Positions 36,204 through 49,105 of a stretch of DNA of 64,000 bases are shown piece by piece (the stretch's first letter is position 1; every line of letters begins with the position of its first letter). This DNA comes from Otis tarda (lineage: Eukaryota > Chordata > Aves > Otidiformes > Otididae): assembly GCA_026413225.1 (NCBI GenBank), contig CM048553.1:48090001-48154000 (forward strand), in the 5' to 3' direction. Below the pieces are notes generated by a model. The model was not told the origin of the DNA. It saw only the letters and a program-made list of their open reading frames with translations, and did no database searches. The position numbers and the translations under genes were made by a program.

Positions 36204-36993
36204 AAAGTAGTGAGAGGTGTAGGATCACCTACAATTCCTTGTTAACCTTTTCTACATAATGTAACCTTATTCTTCTGCCAGCTGCATAATCTCCTTTTGA
36301 AATATGCTTGAAATATCACTGGCTCTTGTGATGTCACAGTGTCTCCCACAATATCTGCTCCTAGAAACACCCCATCATGGATAATCTCATTCCATTAAAA
36401 AAAAATACATAGTTATCCTTCACAGCTGGAAGGCTCAAAGGCCCAAATCTCCAACCTTCCTTCTGATGTATTCTGCTTCTACTTCTCTGCACTTCTCATA
36501 ATTCCTTTATGAGCTAAGTTCATCTTCCTGCAGGTACTTATAGTTTTTTGACACTTTGACATAACAACACTGTGCATAAACTTTCAGAAGAGTGCTTAAT
36601 TGGGATTGATATGGTGCATGGGGCTTGCGGTGAGACAGGCTATAGGAGAAGAGGGAGGCAACAATGTGAGCCACGCTCCTTGATGTTATTTGTCTGATAT
36701 TTCTCATATCCTATTTTGGGGTTTGAATTTACTGCCTGGATGGATTTCAGTGGGATGGATTACAGTTCAACTTTGCATAGGTATACTTCCATTTGCCATA
36801 TCTCTGCAAAATAAATATAATATATCAGTGGTATAAAATCTCCTGGGGGCCTGATATGAAATTCTTCCATTCATCAGTCAAATTACGCTACTAGTAAGAA
36901 GTATGGCCAGCCTCGCCTACTGTCAGGGCCAAATGCAAAGGCAATATATACAGCAATGTAATTTAGACCTCCTGGCCTCATTCCTCAACTCTG

Positions 36994-37023
36994 CTGCAGA
37001 GCTCAGCACTGCAGAGCTCAGTA
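36994..37023. repeat. 15-bp tandem duplication
   Basis: CTGCAGAGCTCAGCA at 36994-37008 is followed directly by CTGCAGAGCTCAGTA at 37009-37023, with a single mismatch. Each unit holds a PstI-like CTGCAG and a SacI-like GAGCTC palindrome. Confidence 0.85.
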
Positions 37024-40000
37024 GCACTAGCAGGGAGGGGCTTCCCATTTTGGATATAAACCATTTTCACCCCCATTAATTCCCTCCATCGTGCACTAAG
37101 TCTAGGCTGAGGAAAATTTTGCATCCATTTGATCAGGTGCTCCTTCGCTGCTCCAAGGCAAATCTTGGGTAGTTCCCAAGCACAATCTGTACTCTGTGAC
37201 CTTCAGCCGTAAGTCCCCAGAGAACTTTTGTTGGCTCTGCTGATTTCACTAGCCAAATCCAAGACGAGAAGGAAAACCTTCAAGGCCAGTATGTTTCTCT
37301 TTTCACTCAGTGACTTCCTTTCCCTTCTACCTCACTTCCATCTTTGCCCTCCCCAAACACTTTAGGGTTTGAGTGCCTCACACCAAGGTGGGTTTCTCTT
37401 CATCCCTTCCCACAAGCAAAATGCTATTGCTTTAATTCTGCTTGTTGAGGAACCAATCTACAGAGAGATTAAACAACCCCCTGCAAGCCCTATAAATCAG
37501 AGCAGGTATTCTCCAGGGCCCCGTCCTGCAGACTCAGCTCCTGCGCTGTCTCTTCCTCCCCTCCTTTCCTATACACTATGCTTCTCACGATCACTATGCC
37601 TACCGCCCAACCAGCCTGCTCCTCCAGAGCTTTGCGTCGCCGAAATCTTTGCAGATGAGGGCATACCCCAATTAATCCCTTTTTCCCTCTCCTTGCACCA
37701 GTGGAAGTCTCTCCATGCCATTATAAAAGGAAGGATTATTTTAAAACACTTTTTAAAGCCACCTTGGACAATGAGATGCAGCCTGGAAATAGGAGAAGGA
37801 TTCACAATTTGGTCACCTGGTGTGCCCTGGCACCGCGGCCGGCATAGCACTGTCATGTCACCTTACTGCGAGGCCTCGGCGGTACCTCTCTGCTCAGCAG
37901 GGTGAGTGCCAAATAGCAGGAGGCTGCCTGGCTCTCCTTAAAACCCATTTTGCCTTCCACTGTTACTTTAACACTGCCTATTTGCGACGTTTAAACGAGA
38001 CATGACATTGCACTAAAGCTCTCCCCGCACAGCTTCATTCCCCTCCTTCCCCAAACCCTGCATGACTTTGAAGAACAAGGAACCTGACTCCGAGAGCTGG
38101 ACCTGCTGCGGGCTGCGATATTCATGCGGCATTAGATCACGTTAACGTTAGGTATAATCCAGTACAAATCCTCTTAGTGTCACTGGCACTGTAAGGGTTG
38201 TTATAATTGCTCATAGCTTAAAACAATTTTGCAGCTTTTCTTCACCTCCGTGAGTCGGTTCCAATTAGAGGAAGGGAACTTTCCAAACCTGCAGAGTTTC
38301 TATTTAGGACACAGCCCCATCCTGACAACACGCTGTCAGCCCTGCCGAGCAGCCGGGAAAACGTCCACCGTATTACAGAGACGTGACAAAAACAGAGGGA
38401 GAAGAGGAACATGTGTGCTCCAGTTTCTTTCAAAGTCTTTCGGAAACACCTCCTTGGCCGACTATTTTGTTCTGCCTAACACTGCATTTCCAGAGCTGCA
38501 CAGCCTCCTTCTGCGTTGCCCGTTTTTCAAATAATGTTCCCATTTCAGAAAGTTGGAAGAAAGAGAGAGCAGAGGAAGGAGAACAAATCAAGCAACAGCA
38601 AGCCTGCAAACGTGTCTTTGGGTGGCAGGGAGGCAGGGTTTCAACTGGTGTGGACAATCCCCGTCACCCAAAAGCAGAGGCACATGGGGTGGAGGAGACC
38701 ATGCTCAGTCACAGCTGATGGCGAGCAGATGAGGCTGGGCCTGGCCACGTGGTCGGGGGAACGGGGCTCTGGGGTTGTGCTCCCCCATGCAGTGGGGCAA
38801 TGCTGAGTGTTTCCAGGGTGAGCCAAGCACCAGTGCACGCTGTGGCTGAGAAGGTGGTTGTGGGTGCGATGCACATGCTGCGCAGCAAAGCTACAATGCC
38901 CGGGATAGACATTTGGCCCCTCAGGCCCGCTGGCCACGCACCCCTCCATCCCACCCGTTCTTTCCCCATTGGTCACAGGCACAGATCTCCCGCATCCACA
39001 GGCAAGTCATGGCAGGAGCAAGGTGGCTCACCTCCTCTGTGCTCCCAAGAAACCAGCTGCTTGAGCATTGTAAGCAAAACGATGCTCTTCACCAGGCCTT
39101 TTAGCTGCCGGGCTGTCTGATGCCATCCGTGTTTTCCCAGGAGGGAATGGATACCAGCAGTGGCTTTATGCTGAAGGACCAGGCAGCCAGAGAGAGCACC
39201 TGCACTATCTGGGTCTGCTTCCAGGATAACAAGGGAAACCTTCTGTTGCCACGTCCTTGCTTTGCAAGGGATTCATCTTAGCAGCCTAGCATGCTGTAAA
39301 AAAAATGTTGGCAGAAGGAATGACCGTAAATGTGACCACAGCGCTGGCCAGATACGCCCTGTCAGGGAGTTCAATTTGAGGCCAGCTTTGCAGTAGAAAG
39401 CCAGAAGTACATGGGAGCTGAAGCTTTGTTCCAGGCTGAAGGGGTGATGTCTGAAACGGAGGTGCCTCCTGAGAGCACAGAAAGCAACAGTGTGCCAAGA
39501 TATCAGCTGGTGATTAAATTACACACAAGAGTGGGAACCAATGTAGCAGGTCACCCAAGCCAAAACGTCTGTGTCCTCCAAGGCTTTCCCCCCATCTTGC
39601 CGCAAGCACCTACCCTCTTTCTGTGCCTTGCCTGTCTGAACTAGCTCTGCACCAGTGCGATTCACTAACCCACCGAAAGAAGGTTTCTGCCAAGTTAGTG
39701 AGCTGATTTGGTTTGATGAAAGGTCCAATGATCCTGAGACTAGGGAGATGGAGGAGCTTGTGCACCTGTCAGCAGGGATAGGCAGGGAGAGGAAGAGGAG
39801 CGGGAGGCAGCAGAGCAAAACTTCCCCTCCAGCAGAGGCAAGGGCTTAGGGTGGCTCCACCATAAAACATAACCAGGACTAACAATGCATAAGTGAGCAG
39901 GTACAAAATAAACAAATAAAGTCAATGGGGTGCAAGATTCAAGACTAAACCAAAGATTTTTGCTTTCTTTTCTTCCTTCCTTCCTCCCTAATCCACCTAC

Positions 40001-43000
40001 CCATAATCACAGAAACACAGAGGAGGAAATTAATTTCAGGAACCGGGTTTGGAGAGGAACAGTGCACTCCTTGCTCCCTCCTGTTATGCTTGGCTCGAGT
40101 TGGATGGACACACCTGGCTGTCTGAATAGGCACTATTTATACGCCTCCTTCCCCACAGCGGTGTGATCCTCTCCCCACTTCTTCCCCAGCCTCATCTGCT
40201 GGAAATCTGCTGGGGCGTGCTGGAGAAGAGACCCTGGTGTTGCCTGGCGCAGGTGGTGGCTCATCCCAGAAAGGCCACTTTCTGCTGCCATCACACTAAG
40301 CAGCCAATTCATCATCTCCCAGCGTTGGTTTCGCCTTTCTTCCTGCAGCTTTGCTTGGTGCACAGATGTGGCCGATGTATCTAAGCTGCATCTTCCTTCC
40401 CCTCTCTCATGAGATCACGGGACAGGGTCTGTTTCATGTGTGGTCCCTGGTTGCAGCAGGTCTCCTCTTCCCTCAGCTCCCCAGTACTGAGGCTCCTCCC
40501 CAGCCCTTGGCACCTTCCGCCTCCAAGCGCCTCATTGCCACGGTAAACCGCCCCAGATGAGGATGCCTTGGGGGTATCTTGCCGATTTCAATGCTGAGCA
40601 ATAAAAATGGAGCATGGAACTCCGTGCAAGAAAAAGATGGAGTTAGACCTGGAAATGCAGGTAAAGGTGGACTGTGGGATAGGAGCAGAAGAGAAGCAAA
40701 TCCACAGCCGTGCTCAGCTTCATTTCTCCCTGCATAATAAGCTAGCCAAGTGGAAGTAAAATCTAATTTACCTATACCACTAAATCTACTTTCCTGATGT
40801 TAACATAAACCAGGTTTAGAGGGTTTTTTTTGTGACCATCAACTGCAGTGTAGACATTAATCAAGAAATGAAGCCAGGCCACTATATCAGCTGTATGTCC
40901 CATGCTCAGCTTCTCTAAGATTTCAGAAGAGCAAAGGTGGCTAAAGCTGGTTCAGCCTCTGCATTGCAGCTGGTCCAGAATCAGGACCTAGCCATTGGAT
41001 CTGCAAATGCTGCTTGATATAGCAAGCAAGGAAATTACTGTGGGGGAAATTAGAGTGTAAACCTGCAGAGCCAGCAGCTAGTCAGCAGTATGTGCCTATT
41101 CCTACCCTCTGGTAGGTGACCTCCCTGTCAGTGAAGGAGAGCAGTTCGGTTTAATAAACCAAACCGGATATTTCAATCACCTTGCCTTCTTCTTGCAGTG
41201 ATAGCTGGCACTAAAATGAGAGTATAAAGAATAAGCTAGTAAATTAAAATGACCCGGCTCTATGATGTTGAGAAAATCTACAGAGGAGCTCTGCCTTGCT
41301 GAGATACAGAGCACCCTCAGTTCCCAGTAGCCTCTGTGGGGCCTGAAAACATGCCATGATAGACAACAAATTACTGGTTTCTTTTTCTTTGCACGTCTCT
41401 GGAGATTTTCCAAGAATTCCTGCAGGACTTTGTTGACTTTGCAAGAGAAAAGTTCACTGTTCAGGAAAAGAGTGATTGATTCTGGGAAGAGTTTCTTTTC
41501 ATAAGATTCGTTAGTAAGGGGGAAGGGAGGTTGAAGATGGCCATGTAGGGAGACAGAAACTTGCATTTGTGCCACATCTGTTTCCATGTGCTGGCAGAGT
41601 GCCAAGCAAGGATGTCCTCTTATTCTCTTGCAACTGAATCTTTTCCTCATGAAATGCATCCTTCCCTCCCAGCTCCCAGTACGTCCCCAGCTATCAGGCG
41701 TTGGATAACGTTTGCCCAGAGGATGCTCCCTCCCCCAGTTCCTCGCAATCTCGGCTTGGTCCTCAGCCCCTTTCATCAAATTTTACACAAGGCAAAGGCA
41801 CACATTAAAAACATTTTTTTAAGTGACTCTGTCATATATACCATATATACCCTGTGATGTCACTGTAACTTGCATTCAAATTAATTTGATAGAAATAAAT
41901 ATGCTTAAACTTCTGCAAATGGATGAAGGCTTCCTCTGAAATTATTTCCATTTTCAAGGTCAGTAAGCAAAGAGTCGGTCCACGTTCCTTGGAGACAGCC
42001 TCCAATCAGAAGAAACGGTTGCCCTGTCAGCCAGCTGTTATCTGCATAGTCCTCCTCTACTATTTGATGTGCCACGGGCTTCTTGTCACTTGACTGTGAG
42101 ATATTTTCATCATTCCTCTAGCTGACACCCTTCGCGTTCCCACTTCCCTGGCACAGAAATCCCCGCATCTAATAGCAGCAAGGAGCTAGAATGCGTCTAA
42201 ACCGGTTCCAGTTCTTTCTCATACTGTTACCACAATATCATTTTTCTAGGACACGTTTTGTATACTTCTTATGACCTCTTTAGCACCCTTCCTGGCAAAT
42301 AAATACATTGATTTTAATAGCCACTTGAATTCAACCCAGAGGAGAGTGATTAGACTCTTAATGAGCTATGCAGTGCACATTCTCTATTGGCTAAATCCTG
42401 AGGTGCTTACTCAGGCAAATTGCCACAGAGGCTAAGGCTATATGTAAAGTGCTTCCAGATGTGGCCCCTTCAAATTAACTAAAAGACTAAGTATCATTCA
42501 TTTCAACACCAAGAAAGGAATGCCGACATGGCTCACTGGCTGATTTGCAGCCTCTGATCTTCCCTTCCCTTACCCCTCCTGCCCTAACTGTGAAGGGAAA
42601 GGTGAGGAAACACAAACAGGGAAGCTGGCATGATGTTGTCCCTGCTGCCAGTGCATCCTTCAGCTTAGCTCCATGCAGCCCCAGAGGAGATGTGAAATGG
42701 TTTCAAGGAAGAAAATAACTCCCCATGCATCCCTTGGTAAATCCCAGAGTGAGCAGTCTGCACACATCAGCCCATCCTGAGAAGGGTTGCAGAGCACCTT
42801 CTTGGCTGGGAACCAAAAGCAGCATGAACACTCCCGTGGAACAGTGTGTGTGAGTGGATGTGTGTAGGTTAGCAAGTGGATCCCACGGGGATGAGACCAT
42901 AACTTCCCATGGATTGCACAATGACTGCAGTGCTTTGCAATTCTCCTATGTTTCCCCTGTCACAGCAAAGGCAGCCTTGGTCTCCCAAGAAGAGGATGGT

Positions 43001-43310
43001 CAGTGACAAGTATGCTTGGGATGAACCCTAGACTGACTTCATCTCTCCCCACAGGAATACTCTTCCCGCTTGCGTCAGTGACAAAAATCTAACAGATATC
43101 CAGTCTCAGCTCCTTCCATAGCCAGTGGTGGGAAGTGAAAACTTCAGGGGAGAGTTTAGCCTCCCTGCTGTTCTTTTGATTACCTACCTTGTAATGAGAT
43201 GGATTGACCTCAGGACATACCTCCCTCTCCCTCCCTTGGTTATAAATGGAGACTACAGAAGTAGAATAGACTAGCTGATCAGGTAGATGGAAAATCTCTC
43301 CTATGAGAGA

Positions 43311-43716
43311 TTCCTATGAGGAAAGGCTGAGACAGTTGGTGTTGTTCAGCCTGGAGAACAGAAGGCTCCAGGGAAACCTTATTGAAACCTTTCAATACAC
43401 AAAGAGGACTTATAAGAAACATGGGAACAGACTTTTTAGTAGGGCCTGTTGTGATGGGACAAGGAGTAATGGTTTCAAACTAAAAGAGGGTAGATTAAGG
43501 ATAGATTTAAGAAGAAATTTTTTACCATGAGGATGGTGGAACATAGGAACAGGTTACCCAGAGAAGTGGTAGATGTCCCATCCCTGGAAACATTCAAGGC
43601 CAGGTTGGACAGGGCTCTGAGTAACCTGATCTGGCTGGAGATGTCCCTGCTCCTTGCAGATGACCTTTAAAGGTCCCTTTCCAACCCAAACCATTCTGTG
43701 ATTCTATTCTATGATT
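43311..43716 (+). mobile_element. CR1 LINE 3' end, 5'-truncated
   Basis: The copy begins in the ORF2 C-terminal region (SYEERLRQLVLFSLENRRLQ, then GNLIETFQYTK) and runs through the conserved tail to the 3' octamers ATTCTGTGATTC and TATTCTATGATT. Compared with the copy at 26.7 kb it has one T fewer in the T-run at 43518-43523, which shifts the frame just after the R-R-N-F residues. It has also lost about a dozen bases of the GGGTTGGACTAG 3' UTR block near 43660. It is dead and several-fold more diverged than a fresh insert, but clearly the same avian CR1 group. Confidence 0.92.
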
Positions 43717-43719
43717 CCT

Positions 43720-46700
43720 CAGACTGCTAAAGTTTTGCAAGGGGAACCCTACTGCCCCTTCACTCTACTGCAGATAGTGTGCCACCACTTGGGTCTATTT
43801 CGCCCTTGCAAGCAGAAGGCTGGATTACAAGGCAGCTCTTAAACTCTTCAGGGTGTGATTAAAACACACATTTTCAGTGTATTACAGGCAAATCTCTGAT
43901 GTCCTTATTTGGCCCTGGTTCCCCTGCCAGTTTCTATATACACCAGCGAGAATCATCTCCATACTCACCAACATTGTGAAATGGCTCATCAAGGGGCATC
44001 TGTCCTCTATCAAATTACCTTGTGTGTGTCAGACATGGTACTGCTGGCCTGCTGCACATGTTGACAGCAACATGTAGCCTGAAGGCCCTCATCCTTTGGC
44101 TGGCCATTATTGCTTCCCAAAAGCACGTAGATTTGACTGGCAGAGCCACTGTGTCCTAGTGTGCAGAGTGCAAGTCACTTGGACAGCAGCAAGCTGAAGT
44201 GCCATGGAGTGCTGTAAGATGAATTGCTTTGTGCTGAACACACATGGGGAAGGCATTCACACACTACAGTTGCTGTGAACAGCAAAGGGCTTCAAAATGC
44301 TAAAAGGCAGAAAAGTCTTAAAGTTATATGACCAAAACTCTTGGGTTTGTATACAATCCTAAGAGGTTTGCTTCGTTAAAAATGAGACAATATTATTTAC
44401 ATAACATGGAGATAAGAGAGCAGAACAGAATGAATCATTGGTTTTAGCAAAAGCAGAAACAATTACTGCAAATCTCAACTTTTTTTCACCTGGTATCCTT
44501 TATGGGATTGCAAGGGATTCTGTCCCTTGTGGATCTGTCTCAAGAACCGATGGGAGAGGCAGCTTTTTGTATTGACAGGTCTGCAAAGGTCTGCAAACAC
44601 AGAAACAGACTGAAGTATCTCACTCCTCCTACACTTATAGAGTTGCTTTAATATCGATAGATACCAAGGAGAAGTGATTTCTGTTAAGCTTAGATCATAT
44701 CATATTTCTATTAATGTCATAATGTATTTCTGCTTTATATATAGCTACATGCATAGCATGCACATATAGCAGAAGTAACCTCTCGATATGCCATAACTCT
44801 ACCTGTGACATAAACATGACAGATGTACTATAAAACAGTACAACATATTCTGTGTATTATTCTGAGTACATTATCTATCACTTTAACACCATATATAGCT
44901 TATGTTTTATTGTCAGATACAGCAAGATGTAATCTTTCATAGATCACACAAGTAAAAGTTACAGCAGAGAAAAATGTGAACAAAGAGGACAAGCATTCAG
45001 TAGTATGGACATAGGACATTCAAGACATTTACTGATGTAGGGTGTTCCTTACTTGTGTCACCAAAGGCAAGGCAGGGGCAAGGGTATTTTTAAACAGTGG
45101 TGTAGGGGAGCTTTTGCTAGGCAGAATCTGCTCTACATGGACGTATACCTTTGCAGATTCTTCTATGAATTTCAAAAGGGCCTTGCAAAGCATAGAGGGT
45201 CCACATCTGTGACCCAGTGTTCCAGCGCTGGAACAATATTCAAGTGCTGGCTCTCTGCTGATCATGCCAAGTGGCCTCGCTACTCCTTGAAGTTGATGGG
45301 TTTACGTACTTACAGCAGCCCTGACACTGTGGCTATCCAGGGAATGCACTAGAAGAGTTATTAACATATTGTAATGCAACTAGGGCCACAAGAGTTACTG
45401 TAGTGCCAGTGATCTTAATAATTATTAATAATATCCCAAAGAGAAAAAGGAGAGAGAAAGCATTCTCCCATCTGTTTCTTTTGCTGAATTGGAAGCAATA
45501 GCTGGTCTAAAAAGTGATGATGAGACTGTTTTGTCTTATACCTTGAATGTTGCAATTTCCAAAGAGTGACTGCAAAGTCATAGGTGTGCTTTGCAATTTG
45601 TTATTGTAAAAAAAACAACACTAGTTTCCTCACGTACTCATTTTCTTCTGTTATTTTACCACTTTGACCAAATCCTGCATTACTGAAAATTCAGATGAGT
45701 TCTGGTCAAATAGTAAAAACAAATAAATGGGTATATAAATACTACTGTGAGTAAAGGATCTAAATTTATCTCTCTTGGACTTCTAGGAAGTCATGTTTAT
45801 AGCTGTTTTTGAATACTCAGAAATCTGTTAGCATTGATGGATGTTCACTAATCCTGATCATCTTGTTGATTTTTGCAGAAATGGCTGTTGTGTTTATTAT
45901 TAAATTATTAAAATCCTCAGTCAAATATCCAGTACCAAAAAACAGGACTCTCTGACTTGTATGCTCGCTCATAGTGACTCTTAGTTGTAAGCCTAAGTGC
46001 CATACTTTAGCTCAGCTATTGAGGGTTTGATGCAAGTGCTCTGCTGAGGACTTGACGTATACGCTTATGTGCGAGCAAGCTACCTCTTCAGTCAATATTG
46101 ATGCAACGCTAGTTGCTTTAGCACCTACTAATGCAATACCAATGTAATCAATGACAATTCAGACAAGTGGAGGAATTAATCCAGCATGTCTCATGACTGA
46201 AATCAGGACTACCTCACAAATGATTCATGTGCCAAAATGGCTAAATTCACACACAATCTTAACTAAAATAATCAGCATTGCTAGAATTCAAAGTGAGTTC
46301 TTGCTTTTCGGACTCCTGCAATAAATTAGCCATCTTCTCCCACCTCAGAAAGATCTATCTATTTCCATGATTCTTGATTTTAAAGAGTTTGACTCATGAG
46401 CTAATGTGACTTCAGGAAAAAAAGATGGAGAATATCTAGCTATTCTTAGTTTTCTCTAGAAACATTTCTGGGGGTCATTGCAGCTTTAATTCAGAATTGT
46501 ATTGACTGATTTCTTTCTGCATCCTAAGGAGTTGCTAAGCAACATGGATTCTCTCTTGCCATCTATTTGTCAAGACAGAAAAAATTGAGAAGAAATAGAA
46601 AAAGATTCACCTTCTCTAATACATCTATCAAGCCACAGAGTATCACTTATTTCAGTCTCACCAAAAGTTATACTATTGATATATTATTCACTTCCTCAGT

Positions 46701-48615
46701 GCTGCAGCTGGTTCTAGATTTTAAGTTAAAAACCAGCGAAGGTCTAATTTTTACTCTCATTGATAAGGCATTGTTGGATGATGACTTTCACCCATGAGTC
46801 CACCCTTAGCCAATGGCTCATAAATCTGCTCATAAATAATAAATAGGCAGTGGCTCATCATGCCAAATTCTTAGGTTGCTCTTCTTACGGGGAAATGAGG
46901 GCTCAACTGTCTTCAGCCTGGAGCTCTCTGAGGTCTTTAGAAAAGGCGAGTCATTCCAGGCAGCCAGTACAGCATGAAGGCTGTCATTTGGGCCTCACAA
47001 ACGCCATACTTAAGGCTTGTGGGCCACTGCAATAACACAATAAATCAGACAGTGTGTGTCAATGCTGTGGTGACTCCATGATGTGCATTGTAGCCTATGC
47101 AGTCAACATAAGCAGACTATGGTTTCATGTCAATGCTGCTTAAAAGGTCTGTCAGAGGCCTGAATGTGGCCACCAAGCTTATTTTAAAAAACAGATATTC
47201 CATTTTAAAATCTAACACACCCTCCAAGACAGTGGTCACCAGAGTTTATGGATTTTCTTCTTTGCTTTGCTCTTTGGCAAAATGACTCTTTGCTGGGTGG
47301 TTCCCGTAACACCGCAGGTTTTGTGTCCATCTCTCCTCAGAAAGGGAAACTGGTATTTGCCACCTAGTTAGTAGTTCTCTTGCTCTCCCAGAGTTGTACT
47401 GCAAATAGATTTGTACAAGCAATAAAGATATACTTTCTTTTGTTGCTGAAAATTCAGCATGTATGGACTGTAGAGAGGTGAAGCCAAATTTTGCAGTCCA
47501 CTGCACTAAGGAAAACAAGGAGAAAATCTATTGACCTTAATGTCTTCATGCTATGTATAGTCAATGACGTAATTCCTGATTCACTTTGGTACAACTGAAA
47601 ACAGAATTTGGACCTCTTTGCTGCACTTAAAGCCAGATTTTTTTTCCCTCAGAAACATCTATTTGTAACTTCAATTGACAACATGTATCTGAGGGCTCTC
47701 AAACTGGAGAGCAGAAAAGTGTTATTGATTGACTTCCCCCCTGTTGTTCGTCAAGTATGATAAGTTCTGCTTCTCCTAAACAGCCTTTAAGGGCCAAAAC
47801 CAGCAATTCCATTTGCTCATTCTGAAAGAAAAATCACTGTAAGTTGGTATTGAAAATTGTAAAACCATTTGTATTTCAGAAATATTGTCTAATAATGGAT
47901 GTGGCCCACTGTGTTTTATGTGTCAGTTTAACTGCAAGATCGGGAATATAGCTTCAGAAATGCATTCATATTGTTAAATTGGTTTATTTTGAATGTATTT
48001 ATAGCTCTTAACCGCCATTTCCTGTTGCTATTCTCACACAGAGTTTTATTGCCAGACACATTGGTAAAAAAACATTGGTTTTAATTATATACTGGGAGAT
48101 ATATGGTATATATATATAATGTACAATCACAAATACGTACGCCAAGCCCCTAACTATAGAAATCAATCTAAAGCAAACAAACAAACAAAAAAAGGGAAGC
48201 ACTATGTGTTACCCCATGTGCAGGAGATTGAAGTTCATCCACCACCCTGCCCCACAGTGTGGTGGATGAGGCGCAAATCCAGTTTCCCGGAATCAGTTTA
48301 GTGAGTTTTTCAAAATTCTCTGGAATTCTTTAAGGTACAGGAAACCTCCCCAGATTCCTCAGTCTCAGTTCAAGGACTTTAGATGGATTGAATGGGTGTG
48401 TAGTCCAAATGCAATAAGTCTGCACACTGGGAAATTCCACCCCGATCAATAAGTAACAAAACTTTTCAGGTCTGAAAATTTGCATGCAATTTCTACAATC
48501 TCAGTTCATTTTCTTATCTTGAAAATATCAATATGATATGCAACTCCAGACCCCAGTGACTCTACAGCTCAATTTATAGGTCTAGTGCAGATTGCTCTAC
48601 TTATGATCCACTCTA
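43720..48615. other. Unique noncoding sequence
   Basis: No gene or RNA is recognised, and frames are below 100 codons. AT-rich stretches with TATATA words occur near 44690-44900. An RFX-like palindrome at 46531 is listed separately. Around 48100-48120 there is a short (TA)n run. Confidence 0.4.
46531..46543. promoter_or_regulatory. RFX-like X-box palindrome
   Basis: GTTGCTAAGCAAC is a perfect inverted repeat of GTTGCT and AGCAAC around a single A. It is a good RFX-type X-box variant. It lies in repeat-free sequence with no visible promoter. Binding is inferred from the motif alone. Confidence 0.35.
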
Positions 48616-48621
48616 TTCTCA

Positions 48622-48680
48622 GCAGGTCTGAATAATCATATGAATAAAACCTGCTGAAGTAACTTTGAGATCAGGCCCTA
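48622..48680. repeat. Palindromic MITE-like fragment
   Basis: GCAGGTCTGAATAATCATAT, GAATAAAACCTGCTGAAGTA and ACTTTGAGATCAGGCCC form an internal inverted repeat (GCAGGT against ACCTGC). They recall the dispersed repeat arm that reads GGACTACTCATGTGAGTAAA, GCTTGCTGAAGTCAATGGGA, TCAGGCCC. The end word ATCAGGCCC is characteristic of this class as I remember it. The copy is noncoding and old. Confidence 0.5.
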
Positions 48681-48770
48681 TTTATTAAAAATCTTGAACT
48701 CTCTTTTTTTCCTTCTTTTTTTTCCAATTACACTGACTTGGGCTGGTAACGTGTCTGAGTCACAGTCTCT

Positions 48771-48793
48771 GTGTGTGTGTGTATGTGTGTGTA
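48771..48793. repeat. GT microsatellite
   Basis: Twelve GT/GTAT dinucleotide-scale units with one A interruption are followed by a short TATATA tract. It is a simple sequence repeat and may be length-polymorphic. Confidence 0.9.
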
Positions 48794-48794
48794 T

Positions 48795-49105
48795 TTATAT
48801 ATAGCTCACTGTATTTATAGCCATGATTCTCAAGTCTGGTACAGCAACCCAGTGAACAAAGCAAGTTGGAAAAGCACCTTTCTTAAGCAATAAGAAGACA
48901 AGTTATCAGTGCCTTTCTGCACAATTACTACCTGCCCCAGGCACCGCTCTAAGGCACAGAGTCAAAGGTTGGCTTTCTCAACCACTCAATAAATACTTTA
49001 AATCTCATTCTTATTGCTACTTTGAAATGAAAAGGGGCGGGGGAGAGGATTAATAGGTATGCATTCATTAGGAGTTGTCACTGAAATTCTTTACGTACTC
49101 AGATC
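48795..49105. other. Unique noncoding sequence
   Basis: Nothing is recognised between the GT microsatellite and the 3' end of the large CR1 element. Confidence 0.4.

Larger units (their letters stand above)
32915..43310. other. Unique noncoding sequence, longest repeat-poor stretch
   Basis: No gene is recognised over 10.4 kb. The longest frames are 178 codons (37369-37905, plus) and 200 codons (41177-41779, minus). Neither shows a domain, signal peptide or repeat, and both lengths are near chance expectation. Near 40795-40870, GTTAACATAAACCAGG and CTGCAGTGTAGACATTAA resemble scraps of an old dispersed repeat. Short tandem items at 36164 and 36994 are listed separately. Confidence 0.4.

Noticed and set aside
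37369-37905. 178-codon plus-strand frame, proline-rich
   Set aside because: No domain, no supporting splice or promoter signals, and a length near chance expectation for the window.
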